The notes under the pieces were generated by a model. It saw only the letters and a program-made list of their open reading frames with translations. It was not told where the DNA came from and searched no databases. A stretch of DNA of 64,000 bases from Bacteroides pyogenes DSM 20611 = JCM 6294 (lineage in GTDB: Bacteria > Bacteroidota > Bacteroidia > Bacteroidales > Bacteroidaceae), in contig NZ_ATZH01000008.1 in NCBI RefSeq assembly GCF_000428105.1, positions 62,001-126,000 of the forward strand. Direction: 5' to 3'. Positions 34,936-44,011 of the stretch are shown here, one piece after another; the stretch's first letter is position 1, and each line of letters begins with the position of its first letter. Position numbers and translations under genes: made by a program.

Positions 34936-36399
34936 TCACATTTTCTTTTTTCTGCTGACAGAAGGCTTGCACATCTTACGAGCCATGGCCAGGCATCGGC
35001 GTGCCCACTCACGGTCATCTTCATCGGGACGTTGTCCCCAGCCGGAACTGGGACCACCTCCACCGCCACCATGAGTCTGAGCGATGGTTGTAGCATCATC
35101 GATGAAGCCACATACCAGATTGAGCGCAACCTTTACGACATGGTTCCCTTCCTCTGCCAGCTGCATGAGCAATGTACCGTCGAAGTCGAGTTTGACATCA
35201 TCTGGCAGTTTGGGGAAACGCGAAGTGAACTCCTGTGCCATCGTATCAAGGATGACACCATTCAGATGATAGCTCATATTGTGAGCCCATGAAAGTTCAG
35301 ACCTGTTGGCTTTCTCTTCCAGTTCACTTGCCTGCTGCTCTATCTCCGCTTTATCCTTGCGGAGAGTGTCAAGCAACTGGTTAGTCTCATCGAGCTTCTT
35401 CTCTTTGTCTGCCAGTTTCGTCTCAACCAAAGCCTTCTGCTGCTCCAGGTGCTGAATCTTACGGGCAATCCCCGCACTGATGCTATCGCTGTTGGCTTGC
35501 AGTTCACGTAACGGTCGGAGCTCATCCTCCAGCCTTTCCTTCTCTGCCTTCAGATTCTCTATCATTGAGGTGAACGACTTCTGTTTCTTCTGGGCAATAG
35601 CCAATTCGACATTGAGGTCTTTCAGAGCCCTTCGGGTGTTATCCATCTGAGCTTCGAGTGTCACACATTCGTTGGCGAGCCATCGCCGGTACTCTTCCGT
35701 CGAGCGGTGTCTGGCACCAGTCTCTGTTATCGACACCCCTCTTGTAAGACCCCATTTCTCGTTCACCTTAGCCAGCTCATCATGCAGCGCAAGCATGTAG
35801 TTCTTGAAATCAACACGGTTCTGACCATGGAAGATTTTCTTGAATGCGAACTTCTTTTCCTCGTCAATAGGAAGAAGCGCACAATGCACATGAGGGTTTT
35901 TCTCGTCACAGTGGACAATGAACGATATGATGTTTTCTTCACCATATTTGTCAGCCACGAAACGATAGATGTCCTTTGCCCATTCCTCTATCTCTGGCAT
36001 TCTGCGGATATGCTCATTGTCCTTCTTACTCTCGAAATCCACCTCTTGGTTGCCAAAGGCTAACTCACGCATACGTTCTGTAGAGCCACCGAAGATGAAG
36101 TTGACCACTGTTCGGTAGCGTGGTTCATCCAGTCCCTCGTTGGGGTCTTTGATGCCACGTGAGGCAAGATTTTCTGCCATAAGTCTTGTTAACGGACGGC
36201 TCTTGTCTATTGGGGTCACGATGCCACCCCTCTGGATCTCGAAGTTGAGATGTTCGCGGCTTCTGTCGTAGTTTCCCTCACGCATAGCCTGCTCCCATCC
36301 CTTGTCCGTCCATGCCCTCAGCTCCTCGTTGCTTGACTGTGCAAGCCCCTTGGAGGTCTTGATGTCCATGACTTGTTTTCCTGCTTTACTCATATTCAA
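34936..36399 (-). CDS. MobV-type relaxase (Pre/Mob family)
   Basis: A 487-residue mobilization protein. The N-terminus (MSKAGKQVMDIKTSKGLAQS, then REHLNFEIQRGG) fits the Pre/Mob pattern. The histidine triad is intact: FIVHCDEKNPHVHCALLP near residue 160-175 gives the H-x-DE-x2-PH-x-H metal motif. Residues 240-380 form a long coiled coil (AIAQKKQKSFTSMIENLKAE onward). The C-terminus has a Gly run and a basic end. It should nick the element's oriT and pilot ssDNA. The 5' intergenic region (36400-36656) contains inverted repeats and is the likely oriT. Confidence 0.88.
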   Translation of the reverse strand: MNMSKAGKQVMDIKTSKGLAQSSNEELRAWTDKGWEQAMREGNYDRSREHLNFEIQRGGIVTPIDKSRPLTRLMAENLASRGIKDPNEGLDEPRYRTVVNFIFGGSTERMRELAFGNQEVDFESKKDNEHIRRMPEIEEWAKDIYRFVADKYGEENIISFIVHCDEKNPHVHCALLPIDEEKKFAFKKIFHGQNRVDFKNYMLALHDELAKVNEKWGLTRGVSITETGARHRSTEEYRRWLANECVTLEAQMDNTRRALKDLNVELAIAQKKQKSFTSMIENLKAEKERLEDELRPLRELQANSDSISAGIARKIQHLEQQKALVETKLADKEKKLDETNQLLDTLRKDKAEIEQQASELEEKANRSELSWAHNMSYHLNGVILDTMAQEFTSRFPKLPDDVKLDFDGTLLMQLAEEGNHVVKVALNLVCGFIDDATTIAQTHGGGGGGPSSGWGQRPDEDDREWARRCLAMARKMCKPSVSRKKKM

Positions 36400-36479
36400 A
36401 TGTTATTATGATACCATCTTCAAAGCCTTTTTTCAGTCGGCTAAACAACGTCTCTGAGATGAGCATTTCTGACCCAGCT

Positions 36480-36640
36480 TGCTGTTTATCTGGTCAGCCC
36501 TCCCGACAACGTTAGGAGGTCGGGGTATTAGGCTTCCCGAGACTGAAAAAAAGTGGCACGTGCAAGCACGCTGCCTATCGTTGCTTAACTCCATTCAGCG
36601 AAGTGCCTACGGAGCGTCTGAAACGCTTTGGCGAGATGGT
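36480..36640. other. Candidate oriT with inverted repeats
   Basis: The 257-base gap upstream of the relaxase holds several dyads: CCCGAC/GTCGGG (36502-36524), TCGGG/CCCGA (36520-36540), CGTGC-AA-GCACG (36559-36570) and AGCGT/ACGCT (about 36616-36630). MobV plasmids usually have oriT just upstream of mob with such dyads beside the nick. The nick site itself cannot be identified by eye. Confidence 0.5.
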
Positions 36641-36656
36641 TATTAGAAAGGATGAT

Positions 36657-37586
36657 TCAATGGTCATTGTTTTCAGCAGGAGAAGAGACCGAAGGGGTCT
36701 GGGTCGGTGGCTGCTTATGTCCCCTAATTGAGGGGCATGGAGGGTTATCGTAATAGGTGGATTCCATACCTGAGCTGTAATGCTCAAAGATGCAGTCCAT
36801 GAGGATTACCTCACCCTTGGAATACTCCGATGTCACTTCTGCCATAAAACTGGGCTTGCTGTTGGTACGTAATGCAGCAGCCATGATGCCAAGTGTAGCA
36901 ATCACTTTGTGCCAGTCCCAGACATGGTCTTTACCGAACAGGAGCCCGACCGAGTCAGATAACTCTTCAGGCAATTGTTTGTGTGCATCGAGGACATGAA
37001 GCATCGATACTGCCAGGCCGTCGAATATGACAGTCTGCTCATTAAGCACGTGTCGTGCAGGTATTCCGCCATTCCCTTCTTTCTTCGCCATGTCCAACTT
37101 CAAGGCATAATACCGGTTGTAAGATTCCGCCACCTCCTTTGCTCTTGTCCTGCCTTTGAGATAGCGCACAAACTGCATGGCACAGAAGTCGAGAATATCG
37201 TCTGGTGTCTCAACAAAGAGAGACAGACGCTGTGAGAGGTTGACCGAAAAGATGAAGCTCTTGGAGTAAGGCTTGGCAGAAATATGTCCGAGGTTTGCCA
37301 GCCCTGCGATAAATTGCCGTACAGTGGCACGCTGCCATTTCCATTGGCGTGAAAGTTCTGAGATGGTGGCAACGAACTGGCCAGGCAGCAACTGCAACGC
37401 ACCTTCGGCTTCAGGTGTGGCGTATGCACCTGCGGATGCTCTGGACAACAGGTCGCAATAGGCTTCGAGCTTGCTGTAACGTTCCTCCGATTTGGGTTTG
37501 AGAAACTCCAGCAATGAACGATCCACACTTTGTGGAGTCTCTCCCTCAGAAGAGACATGTTTTGATGATTGGTTCATTTGAGTCAT
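36657..37586 (-). CDS. Winged-helix DNA-binding protein upstream of the relaxase
   Basis: A 309-residue protein. Residues 35-110 contain a winged-helix-like block (QFVATISELSRQWKWQRATV, RQFIAGLANLGHISAKPYSK), like the N-termini of replication initiators or DnaD-type proteins. The rest is helical (LKGRTRAKEVAESYNRYYAL, WDWHKVIATLGIMAAALR) and the tail is Pro/Ser-rich. It lies 257 bases upstream of the relaxase on the same strand, across the candidate oriT. A mobilization accessory or initiator role is inference. Confidence 0.55.
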   Translation of the reverse strand: MTQMNQSSKHVSSEGETPQSVDRSLLEFLKPKSEERYSKLEAYCDLLSRASAGAYATPEAEGALQLLPGQFVATISELSRQWKWQRATVRQFIAGLANLGHISAKPYSKSFIFSVNLSQRLSLFVETPDDILDFCAMQFVRYLKGRTRAKEVAESYNRYYALKLDMAKKEGNGGIPARHVLNEQTVIFDGLAVSMLHVLDAHKQLPEELSDSVGLLFGKDHVWDWHKVIATLGIMAAALRTNSKPSFMAEVTSEYSKGEVILMDCIFEHYSSGMESTYYDNPPCPSIRGHKQPPTQTPSVSSPAENNDH

Positions 37587-37652
37587 TCTTTAATTTGATA
37601 TGTTATTTACCAGAGCAAGTGTTGTCTAATCTCTGCCACAAACAAGTGGCAT

Positions 37653-38150
37653 TTAATAGTAGTTTTTGAATATCTGTTCCAACCGTTCGTCATGCTTTTT
37701 GAGCGGTTCTGAATCATTGTAAAGCGCAAGCACTTTTTCAGATGGGTAAAAGACCGCTGCCATACTGAGTGTGAAGAACAGATGAAAGACACTGTTCATA
37801 TACGGAATGGCATAGCAGACCATTGCCACAAATACAGTGAAGAACCAAAGCCGCTTCCTCTCATGCAAAAGTCTCAGTGCGCTAACCATAATTTTTCTGG
37901 ATATAAGAATCAGAGTAATGAGACTGGAGAGAGCCACAGCTATATTTGGGTCTGTCATACAGCAGCACCAGTTGATGAAGATGAGAAGGAACGTAAGCAT
38001 GCTGACATAGAAAAGCTTGCTGTTACGGAGTGAGACCATCTTCCACATGAATGTTTTCATGAACTTGTATTCCTTCTTGTATAGACAGAAGAATGCCACC
38101 AAGAGCAGGAAAGGGAAGATGAAACGAATGATGGTAAGAGTCAGTGTCAT
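37653..38150 (-). CDS. Four-TM membrane protein, unknown
   Basis: A 165-residue protein with hydrophobic helices near residues 5-24, 47-65, 68-84 and 102-130 and a polar C-terminal tail. No motif was recognised. It belongs to a leftward string of four small genes (37653-39390) followed upstream by a lipoprotein gene. Confidence 0.6.
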   Translation of the reverse strand: MTLTLTIIRFIFPFLLLVAFFCLYKKEYKFMKTFMWKMVSLRNSKLFYVSMLTFLLIFINWCCCMTDPNIAVALSSLITLILISRKIMVSALRLLHERKRLWFFTVFVAMVCYAIPYMNSVFHLFFTLSMAAVFYPSEKVLALYNDSEPLKKHDERLEQIFKNYY

Positions 38151-38175
38151 ATTTAACCATTATTTTATTTGAGGA

Positions 38176-38583
38176 TTATTTTGAGGCAGATTCCAATGAC
38201 TCCAGTCGTGCAGCAATGTATCTGTTCAACTGGATGTTGTAACTGGGAGACATCTGGTCAATCTCTGGGTCTTTTGACAGCTTTTCATCTGCCTCAATCA
38301 GGAGACGAAGATACAGATCGACATTAGAGCCATGGTCAGTCTGAGCGTGGATGTCCTCCTTCTCAGTTTTTAGTAGAGAGCCGACAGGCTGCATTGTATC
38401 GGGGTCAATATCATCGGGCAACTGATAAGCATTCCGAATACTACGCATGACCAACAGACAGAAGAACACAATCAGGCACAGTATGGATTTGGCCATCAGG
38501 TTCAAGTCAAACACCATCATTGCAAGCACACTTAGCACTATGATGGTAATGTAGAAGGCATATACCTTTTTCTTAGTATTCAT
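38176..38583 (-). CDS. Two-TM membrane protein, unknown
   Basis: From the ATG at 38583 (MNTKKKVYAFYITIIVLSVL) 135 residues; an ATG at 38598 would add five. Two TM helices near residues 8-26 and 31-48 are followed by a soluble acidic tail. The 5' end overlaps the 3' end of the upstream gene, suggesting coupling. No family recognised. Confidence 0.6.
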   Translation of the reverse strand: MNTKKKVYAFYITIIVLSVLAMMVFDLNLMAKSILCLIVFFCLLVMRSIRNAYQLPDDIDPDTMQPVGSLLKTEKEDIHAQTDHGSNVDLYLRLLIEADEKLSKDPEIDQMSPSYNIQLNRYIAARLESLESASK

Positions 38584-38938
38584 AATCGTCGAGTTCAAGT
38601 TTTATTATTCCAAAAGATGCTTTTTCGATAATGTATTCAACATCACGCAATGTGAGGGCATTCCTCTTGACACGTACAGATGCGGACGGGTCTTTCCTGC
38701 ACAGGGCTGCCACTCCTTGGTTCAAGTCATATTCACTTATATTCCATGTGCGTGATTTGATGAAAGAGTAATGCTCTCTGTAACTTTGAAGAGTGATAGC
38801 CTTGTAGAACAGGGTTTTCAACACACCATCCTGAGGTATTCTCATCTCTATAAGCCTTTCCGTGTCTATGACCTTTATCCATGTCCTGTTTTTATGTATG
38901 ATGTCAGCAATGAGATAAAACGTTCTTTTCTCCATCAA
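38573..38938 (-). CDS. Unknown soluble protein
   Basis: A 121-residue protein (MMEKRTFYLIADIIHKNRTW) with mixed strand/helix pattern and no TM segments or motif. It overlaps both neighbours by a few bases, which supports a single operon. Function unknown. Confidence 0.55.
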   Translation of the reverse strand: MMEKRTFYLIADIIHKNRTWIKVIDTERLIEMRIPQDGVLKTLFYKAITLQSYREHYSFIKSRTWNISEYDLNQGVAALCRKDPSASVRVKRNALTLRDVEYIIEKASFGIIKLELDDYEY

Positions 38939-39390
38939 AGACCGCAGTTGAAGTCGTTCATGATTTGAACATGTTCACGTTTCACCTTGAAGGTTCCACG
39001 CTTCTCGTGAAGACGTAGGTCTTCAAAGAGGTCAGCTGACATCACCTCAATGGAGTTGTATATCGTGACATTGAGCTGGTGGACAAGTCCGTCAACATGT
39101 GTCTTGCAGTTAATCTTGAACATCCGTTCCGTGACGGGGAAGCAGTAGGCGCAGCTCTCATGGCCGAAGACCGTATCAACTGGTGGTTCCAGATGATAGA
39201 GGATGGCAAGATCAGCATTCATTTCCAACATTTCCAGGACATTCTCCATAGACTGAGGCTTGGGAACGTCATACAGAAGAATGGCGTAATCCTCATAGGA
39301 AGTGACCTTGCTGAGGAAAACATTATCTATGAGATCTGGCAGGATTACTGGTCCTGACGTTTTGAATTTGTAGATGGCTTCCTGTAACAT
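38935..39390 (-). CDS. Unknown soluble protein
   Basis: A 151-residue protein (MLQEAIYKFKTSGPVILPDL) with ESCAYCFPVTERMFKINCKT in the middle; the CAYC pair could bind metal. It overlaps the next gene by 4 bases (ATGA type) and follows the lipoprotein gene by 12 bases. No family recognised. Confidence 0.55.
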   Translation of the reverse strand: MLQEAIYKFKTSGPVILPDLIDNVFLSKVTSYEDYAILLYDVPKPQSMENVLEMLEMNADLAILYHLEPPVDTVFGHESCAYCFPVTERMFKINCKTHVDGLVHQLNVTIYNSIEVMSADLFEDLRLHEKRGTFKVKREHVQIMNDFNCGL

Positions 39391-39402
39391 TTTCGAGGTT
39401 GA

Positions 39403-40449
39403 TTAGAGAGTTGATATGTATAAACGCATGAGCTGTGTTGGCAATTTATCGGACAGTTCCTTGTCTAAAAGATGTTTGCTGTCAAGCCTTGAAACAATCG
39501 CCTGGAAGTCCTTCGCAATATCTGTCATGGCTTGTGACTGTTCGGGAGTAAGCATTGCCACGCCAAAGGAATCCATCGACAGGTACGGCTGGAGCATCAT
39601 CCACAAATAGGCATTGGCTTGAGGAGCATCTTTTATCTTACCTCTTTTTAGTACCTCGTGGCAGATCTTTGCATTGAGAATCAATCGGCGGTTGGTTCTC
39701 ATGGACATATAAACCAGTGCTTCCTCTGCGGAAATTATCTTCTTGGAGGCATTTGAATATACATTTGTACAGATGTCGGTTGTCAGGTTCGTAATGCCAG
39801 TCATATTCATTGAGGAGCATTTGTCAAGATGCGCAAGAAAAGAGCGGAAGTGTCTGTCCTCATTGGCTATGTAATTGAGGAACTCTTTCTTTGAATGGAT
39901 TCCCATCCTGTTCACCTCAGAAAGGTACTTGGAGTAGTCTGCAAGTATCTCATGTACATCTTTATTATAGATTGGATTCTTATCCAAGCTGGAATAGAAA
40001 TTACCAGCAGCCTGTTTTAAGGAATCAAGTCCACTCTCTTCAGCATATTTAGATGTGTGTAATTTCACGTATGCCACATCGCTCAACGTGCATTTATCAG
40101 CCAGTCTTAGCAGAGCCGTGCGGATGGAGTCCGTGTTTTCCGCAAACACCATTGACAAGCCGGCATGAGCTGTGAACGCTGGGTCTTTCTCGATGTAATG
40201 AAGGACTGTATCTGACAACTCTTGCCACTGGTTGATGTAAGCAGCCATTTGTTCAGAATTGACTACTTGTTGTTCCTGTATGGAATGAAAGAAGCTATTA
40301 TATTTCCTCAAAGCGTCCTCAGAAGACTCAAAATCATATTGAGTTCCAGTAGAACACGAAGAGGAAATAAATAAGGTACATAAAAAAAGCAAGTGAAAGA
40401 TTAAACTCTTATGAGTCTTTTTTCTTTCACTTGCTTTACTTTCTTTCAT
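39403..40449 (-). CDS. Lipoprotein, unknown
   Basis: The ATG at 40449 gives 348 residues with a typical lipoprotein signal (SLIFHLLFLCTLFISSSCS; lipobox SSSC). In-frame ATGs at 40536 and 40530 would put about 45 residues ahead of the hydrophobic core and are less likely, although they lie close behind the promoter box at 40557. The mature protein is helical throughout. It heads the leftward string that contains the small membrane genes. Function unknown. Confidence 0.6.
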   Translation of the reverse strand: MKESKASERKKTHKSLIFHLLFLCTLFISSSCSTGTQYDFESSEDALRKYNSFFHSIQEQQVVNSEQMAAYINQWQELSDTVLHYIEKDPAFTAHAGLSMVFAENTDSIRTALLRLADKCTLSDVAYVKLHTSKYAEESGLDSLKQAAGNFYSSLDKNPIYNKDVHEILADYSKYLSEVNRMGIHSKKEFLNYIANEDRHFRSFLAHLDKCSSMNMTGITNLTTDICTNVYSNASKKIISAEEALVYMSMRTNRRLILNAKICHEVLKRGKIKDAPQANAYLWMMLQPYLSMDSFGVAMLTPEQSQAMTDIAKDFQAIVSRLDSKHLLDKELSDKLPTQLMRLYISTL

Positions 40450-40556
40450 TTCGCTTTTGAGACCTGAAGCAGAAGGGTTGCAAAGGCAACGCTGATAATG
40501 GAAACAGTGTGGTATTGTCCTATATTTCATTGGCATTTATGTGTTAAATTCGAGTG

Positions 40557-40564
40557 CAAAGATA
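40557..40564 (-). promoter_or_regulatory. -7 box TATCTTTG for the lipoprotein operon
   Basis: Minus-strand TATCTTTG in the divergent region between the lipoprotein and serine recombinase genes. Confidence 0.45.
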
Positions 40565-40735
40565 CGGATATTTTTCCATACCACAATGAAAATAATGCCA
40601 CTTTAAATTATTTTGTTATTCATACTCCATAAAGTATGATAAATTACCAACCATGGAAAGCATTAAACAAGGTTAAATAATCAAGAAAGGTTAATTATAT
40701 TGCCTCAGTATGATTATTATTCTGAATATAATTTG

Positions 40736-40743
40736 TAACTTTG
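40736..40743 (+). promoter_or_regulatory. -7 box TAACTTTG for the serine recombinase
   Basis: TAACTTTG lies 108 bases before the recombinase start. The leader between them contains a 19-codon ORF (40760-40819, MRITKPHYHKRMAVRLGCI) and a small hairpin GGTTAG/CTAACC, possibly a regulatory leader. Confidence 0.45.
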
Positions 40744-40851
40744 CACGCAAAATAGAATGATGCGTATTACCAAACCTCACTACCACAAACGGATGGCTGT
40801 AAGGTTAGGTTGTATCTAACCATCATAATATCAGATAAATACCTTTTTACA

Positions 40852-41502
40852 ATGGCAAAAATTGGCTACATCATGGCTATCTCCCAGTACGACAGACTGG
40901 AGGAAGACCGAAAGTGGATGAACGACTATGGTTGCATCCGTATCGTTGAAGAAAGTGACGAGAACGAACGCAACAGACCGCTCTGGAAACAACTGATGGT
41001 TGCCCTGCAAAGGGGCGACGAACTTGTTATATCCAAGTTTTCCAATGCCTTGCGTGGCAGTCGGGAACTGGCAACATTTCTGGAATTTTGCCGAGTCAAG
41101 GTCATCCGTATTGTAAGCATCCATGACCAGATTGATTCAAGGAACGAGCTGTTTCCCGAAACAAGGCCGTCCGATGTATTGGAAATGATGGGTGCTTTGC
41201 CGGAAGAGGTTCTTGCCCTGCGTAAGTCTGCGGAGCATGTCGTCAATTTACAGGAGAAGATGATAGTGTCACTACCTCCCGTCTCGTCAGCAAAGATGCA
41301 GAAGCTCGACAGAGAAAAGACAGTCATCAACCTGTATGTTGCAGGTCATCCCATTGATGAAGTATGGAGAGCCAGCGGTTTCAGAAGCCGAAGCTCTGTG
41401 TTCCGCATACTGAACAAGCATGGCATCAAGCTGAACCGTGGCAATCATTCTGGGCCAATCAAGAGAAAGGGCATATCTGACAATCCACAAGACAAAGAAT
41501 AA
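40852..41502 (+). CDS. Serine recombinase (resolvase family)
   Basis: The ATG at 40852 gives 216 residues. The N-terminal catalytic domain matches resolvase/invertase patterns: IGYIMAISQYDRL with the candidate nucleophile Ser, RPLWKQLMVALQRGDELVIS and FSNALRGSRELATFLEF. The C-terminus carries a helix-turn-helix (VYVAG-type LYVAGHPIDEVWRASGFRSR, SSVFRILNKHGIKL). It is close in size to resolvases of about 180-220 residues. The usual Y-x-R-V-S-T is divergent. It could resolve or invert element DNA. It is divergent from the lipoprotein operon and starts the + strand cargo block. Confidence 0.8.
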   Translation: MAKIGYIMAISQYDRLEEDRKWMNDYGCIRIVEESDENERNRPLWKQLMVALQRGDELVISKFSNALRGSRELATFLEFCRVKVIRIVSIHDQIDSRNELFPETRPSDVLEMMGALPEEVLALRKSAEHVVNLQEKMIVSLPPVSSAKMQKLDREKTVINLYVAGHPIDEVWRASGFRSRSSVFRILNKHGIKLNRGNHSGPIKRKGISDNPQDKE

Positions 41503-41507
41503 ATAGC

Positions 41508-42308
41508 ATGAAAAAGATACTGTTCCTACATGGTTTCTTTGCTACTGGCAGCTGTCCGATGGCGAGAGTACTGAGGGAGGCCTTTGATGGGCAAGCCATC
41601 GTGCTGACTCCCGATCTGCCTCTCCATCCCAAGGAAGCACTGAAATACATACGCATGCTTATCGACAAGGAGAAGCCAGACCTGCTCATAGGCAACAGTT
41701 GCGGGGCTTTCCTTGCACAGATGCTTTCTCCTGTCGTGGGCATCCCTGCCTTGCTCGGTAATCCTCATTTCAAGATGACGGACTTCCTGAGAGAACGCAT
41801 TGGCGAACATGAGTACAAGGCTCCGCGCATGGACGGTAATCAGACAATAGTCATCAACGAATCACTCATCAATGAGTTTGAGCAGCTCGAAGCCTTACAG
41901 TTTGACTATTGTAATCCGTATTACAAGGATCGTGTGTGGGGACTCTTTGGTGAACAAGACACACTGGCTCATTTTGAGCCGTTGTTCTTGCAGCACTATA
42001 ACAACAGCTATCACTTCCCTGGCGGACACACGCCCACAGAGCAGGAAGTCAGGACTTGGTATGCCCCGTTGGTACAGAAGATGCTCATGGAGTATTCAGT
42101 TAAAGAAGAAAGATTTTTCCGTCACTTCAAGGGAGGAATGTACAAGTATATCCATTCCGCATATGACAGCGAGACTCAGGAACGCATGGTAGTATATCAA
42201 GCATTATATGGTGAGGAAGCATACTGGGTTCGTCCCGAGAAGATGTTTTTCGAGAAAATAACAAGAGACGGAAGGACATTTAACCGATTCACAGAAATAG
42301 ACAGATAA
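41508..42308 (+). CDS. YqiA-like alpha/beta hydrolase fused to DUF1653
   Basis: A 266-residue fusion. Residues 1-190 are a YqiA/YcfP-type esterase: ILFLHGFFATGSCPMARVLR, LLIGNSCGAFLAQML with the nucleophile Ser in GNSCGA, GLFGEQDT and the PGGHTP His. Residues 200-266 are DUF1653: RFFRHFKGGMYKYIHSAYDS, ERMVVYQALYGEEAYWVRPE. It starts 6 bases after the recombinase and is followed 3 bases later by thioredoxin, so the cargo genes form an operon. Substrate unknown. Confidence 0.83.
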   Translation: MKKILFLHGFFATGSCPMARVLREAFDGQAIVLTPDLPLHPKEALKYIRMLIDKEKPDLLIGNSCGAFLAQMLSPVVGIPALLGNPHFKMTDFLRERIGEHEYKAPRMDGNQTIVINESLINEFEQLEALQFDYCNPYYKDRVWGLFGEQDTLAHFEPLFLQHYNNSYHFPGGHTPTEQEVRTWYAPLVQKMLMEYSVKEERFFRHFKGGMYKYIHSAYDSETQERMVVYQALYGEEAYWVRPEKMFFEKITRDGRTFNRFTEIDR

Positions 42309-42310
42309 AG

Positions 42311-42610
42311 ATGGAAACATTCAAAGACGTTATATCAGGCGACCAACTTGTCTTGGTCGATTTCTTCGCCACATGGTGCCAGCCATGCAAGATGATGCAC
42401 CACATCTTGGAGCAGGTGAAGACAGTGCTGGGTGACAGAATCCGCATCATCAAGGTGGATGTAGATAAGTACAGCGTAACAGCAAGCCAATACCGCATTC
42501 AATCCGTGCCTACGCTGATGCTCTTCCGAAACGGAGAAGTATTGTGGCGCACAAGCGGTGTGGTAGATAAAGCCGAACTGCTGGCTACGCTTGATCCATT
42601 CTTAAAATAA
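42311..42610 (+). CDS. Thioredoxin
   Basis: A 99-residue thioredoxin with LVDFFATWCQPCKMMH (C-Q-P-C instead of the common C-G-P-C), the KVDVDKYSVTASQYRIQSVP cis-Pro loop and FRNGEVLW. It is a cytosolic disulfide reductase. It is the full-length relative of the fragment at 46271-46321. Confidence 0.93.
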   Translation: METFKDVISGDQLVLVDFFATWCQPCKMMHHILEQVKTVLGDRIRIIKVDVDKYSVTASQYRIQSVPTLMLFRNGEVLWRTSGVVDKAELLATLDPFLK

Positions 42611-42614
42611 AAAG

Positions 42615-42911
42615 ATGAAAAGAATAAAGGAAGAGCAGCGAGTTGTGGAGCAGATGATACGTTTGTACTGCAGGAAGAAGGAGGGCAATAATGAATTATG
42701 TCCTGGGTGCCAAGAGTTGCTACAGTACGCTACTGCAAGACTGGAACGCTGTAAGTTTGGCGAGAACAAACCAACTTGCAAAAAGTGTCCCATCCACTGC
42801 TATCGTCCTCAGATGAAAGAACGAATGTGCAAAGTGATGCGCTGGGGTGGGCCAAGAATGATTTTGTATCACCCGGCAGCTGCCATCAAGCATGTCATAA
42901 GAGAATTGTAA
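42615..42911 (+). CDS. YgbA-like protein (nitrous oxide-stimulated promoter family)
   Basis: A 98-residue protein with VVEQMIRLYCRKKEG, LCPGCQELLQYATARLERC, KPTCKKCPIHCYRPQMKERM and RWGGPRMILYHPAAAIKH. The eight-Cys pattern and the GPRM-LYHP ending fit the YgbA family, linked in enterobacteria to nitrosative stress. It lies between thioredoxin and a HAD gene. Confidence 0.85.
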   Translation: MKRIKEEQRVVEQMIRLYCRKKEGNNELCPGCQELLQYATARLERCKFGENKPTCKKCPIHCYRPQMKERMCKVMRWGGPRMILYHPAAAIKHVIREL

Positions 42912-42921
42912 CAATAAGAAA

Positions 42922-43563
42922 ATGAGCATGAAACAGATAGAAACACTCGTCTTTGATTATGGAGGTGTCATCGTGAACATTGATGATGCTTCTGTTGTGA
43001 AATCCATGGAGAGCCTGGGCGTAACGGCGTTCAAGCGACTAATCCATGTCCGCAAGATCAAGAGACTGATGCACCAATATATTAATGGTCTTGTAGCGGA
43101 ATCAGAAACATTGAAAGAGATGCTGAGTCTTTGCCGTAAAGGAACCACAACCGAGGATATTGAAAAAGTGCTCAAAGAGCTGTGTGGTAATCTGCCCGTA
43201 GAAAGACTGGAAGCGTTAGTCAAACTTCGGAAGCAGTACAAGGTCTATCTGCTCAGCAACATCAACGACACGCTTTGGCAGAAGTCGGTCTGTCTGATGA
43301 AGCAGCATGGATATTCCACGGACGAGTTGTTTGATGAAGTATTCCTCTCATACGCCATGCGGAAGGAGAAGCCATCCGTCGAAATCTATGAAGAGATGAC
43401 GAAACAGACTGGATTGAATCCTGCCACCACCCTCTATTTCGATGACCGTGCCGAGAATGCCGAAGCTGGCAGAAACTTCGGCTTCCAGAGTGTACTGGTA
43501 AAGACCAATCATCTGGAGGAGCATCAGGAATGGCAAGAAATTAACAAGAATACAAAAGAATAA
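42922..43563 (+). CDS. HAD family hydrolase
   Basis: A 213-residue HAD-IA enzyme. Motif I is LVFDYGGVIV, in which the catalytic first Asp is followed by Tyr-Gly rather than Asp-Gly. Motif II is VYLLSNINDTLW and the later acidic motif is LYFDDRAENAEAG. This is the Y-G-G-V-I class typical of YihX-like sugar phosphatases. Substrate unknown. Confidence 0.85.
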   Translation: MSMKQIETLVFDYGGVIVNIDDASVVKSMESLGVTAFKRLIHVRKIKRLMHQYINGLVAESETLKEMLSLCRKGTTTEDIEKVLKELCGNLPVERLEALVKLRKQYKVYLLSNINDTLWQKSVCLMKQHGYSTDELFDEVFLSYAMRKEKPSVEIYEEMTKQTGLNPATTLYFDDRAENAEAGRNFGFQSVLVKTNHLEEHQEWQEINKNTKE

Positions 43564-43567
43564 TCTT

Positions 43568-43945
43568 ATGCGCATAATAGGAAACTTACTTTGGTGGCTC
43601 TTCGGAGGTCTCGAAGCTGCCATCGGTTATTTCACCGGGAGTCTGGCTCTTGCATGTACCATCATCGGCATTCCCTTTGCAATACAGACATTCAAGATTG
43701 GTCTGCTCTGCCTATGGCCTTTTGGTTCTACGGTAAGAGAAACGAATAGTCCAACTGGTTGCATTCGCATCCCGCTGAATTTACTCTGGCTGATTTTCGG
43801 AGGTTTGTGGGCTTGCATCATGCATCTGTTCTTCGGCTTTCTCTTATGTATAACCATTATCGGCATTCCTTGGGGAAAACAGCATTTCAAGATGGCCGGG
43901 CTTTCGCTCGCACCATTCGGCAAGGATGTGGAGTTGGGAATTTAA
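43568..43945 (+). CDS. YccF domain membrane protein
   Basis: A 125-residue protein with two YccF repeats: IIGNLLWWLFGGLEAAIGYF with TIIGIPFAIQTFKIGLLCLW, and LLWLIFGGLWACIMHLFFGF with TIIGIPWGKQHFKMAGLSLA. The paired TIIGIP turns are diagnostic. Inner membrane; function poorly known. Confidence 0.9.
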   Translation: MRIIGNLLWWLFGGLEAAIGYFTGSLALACTIIGIPFAIQTFKIGLLCLWPFGSTVRETNSPTGCIRIPLNLLWLIFGGLWACIMHLFFGFLLCITIIGIPWGKQHFKMAGLSLAPFGKDVELGI

Positions 43946-44011
43946 AGTGATACAGATTGCGCTGATGGCGTATTTACACATGAATAGATAACAAAATAAA
44001 GAACGAAGCAT

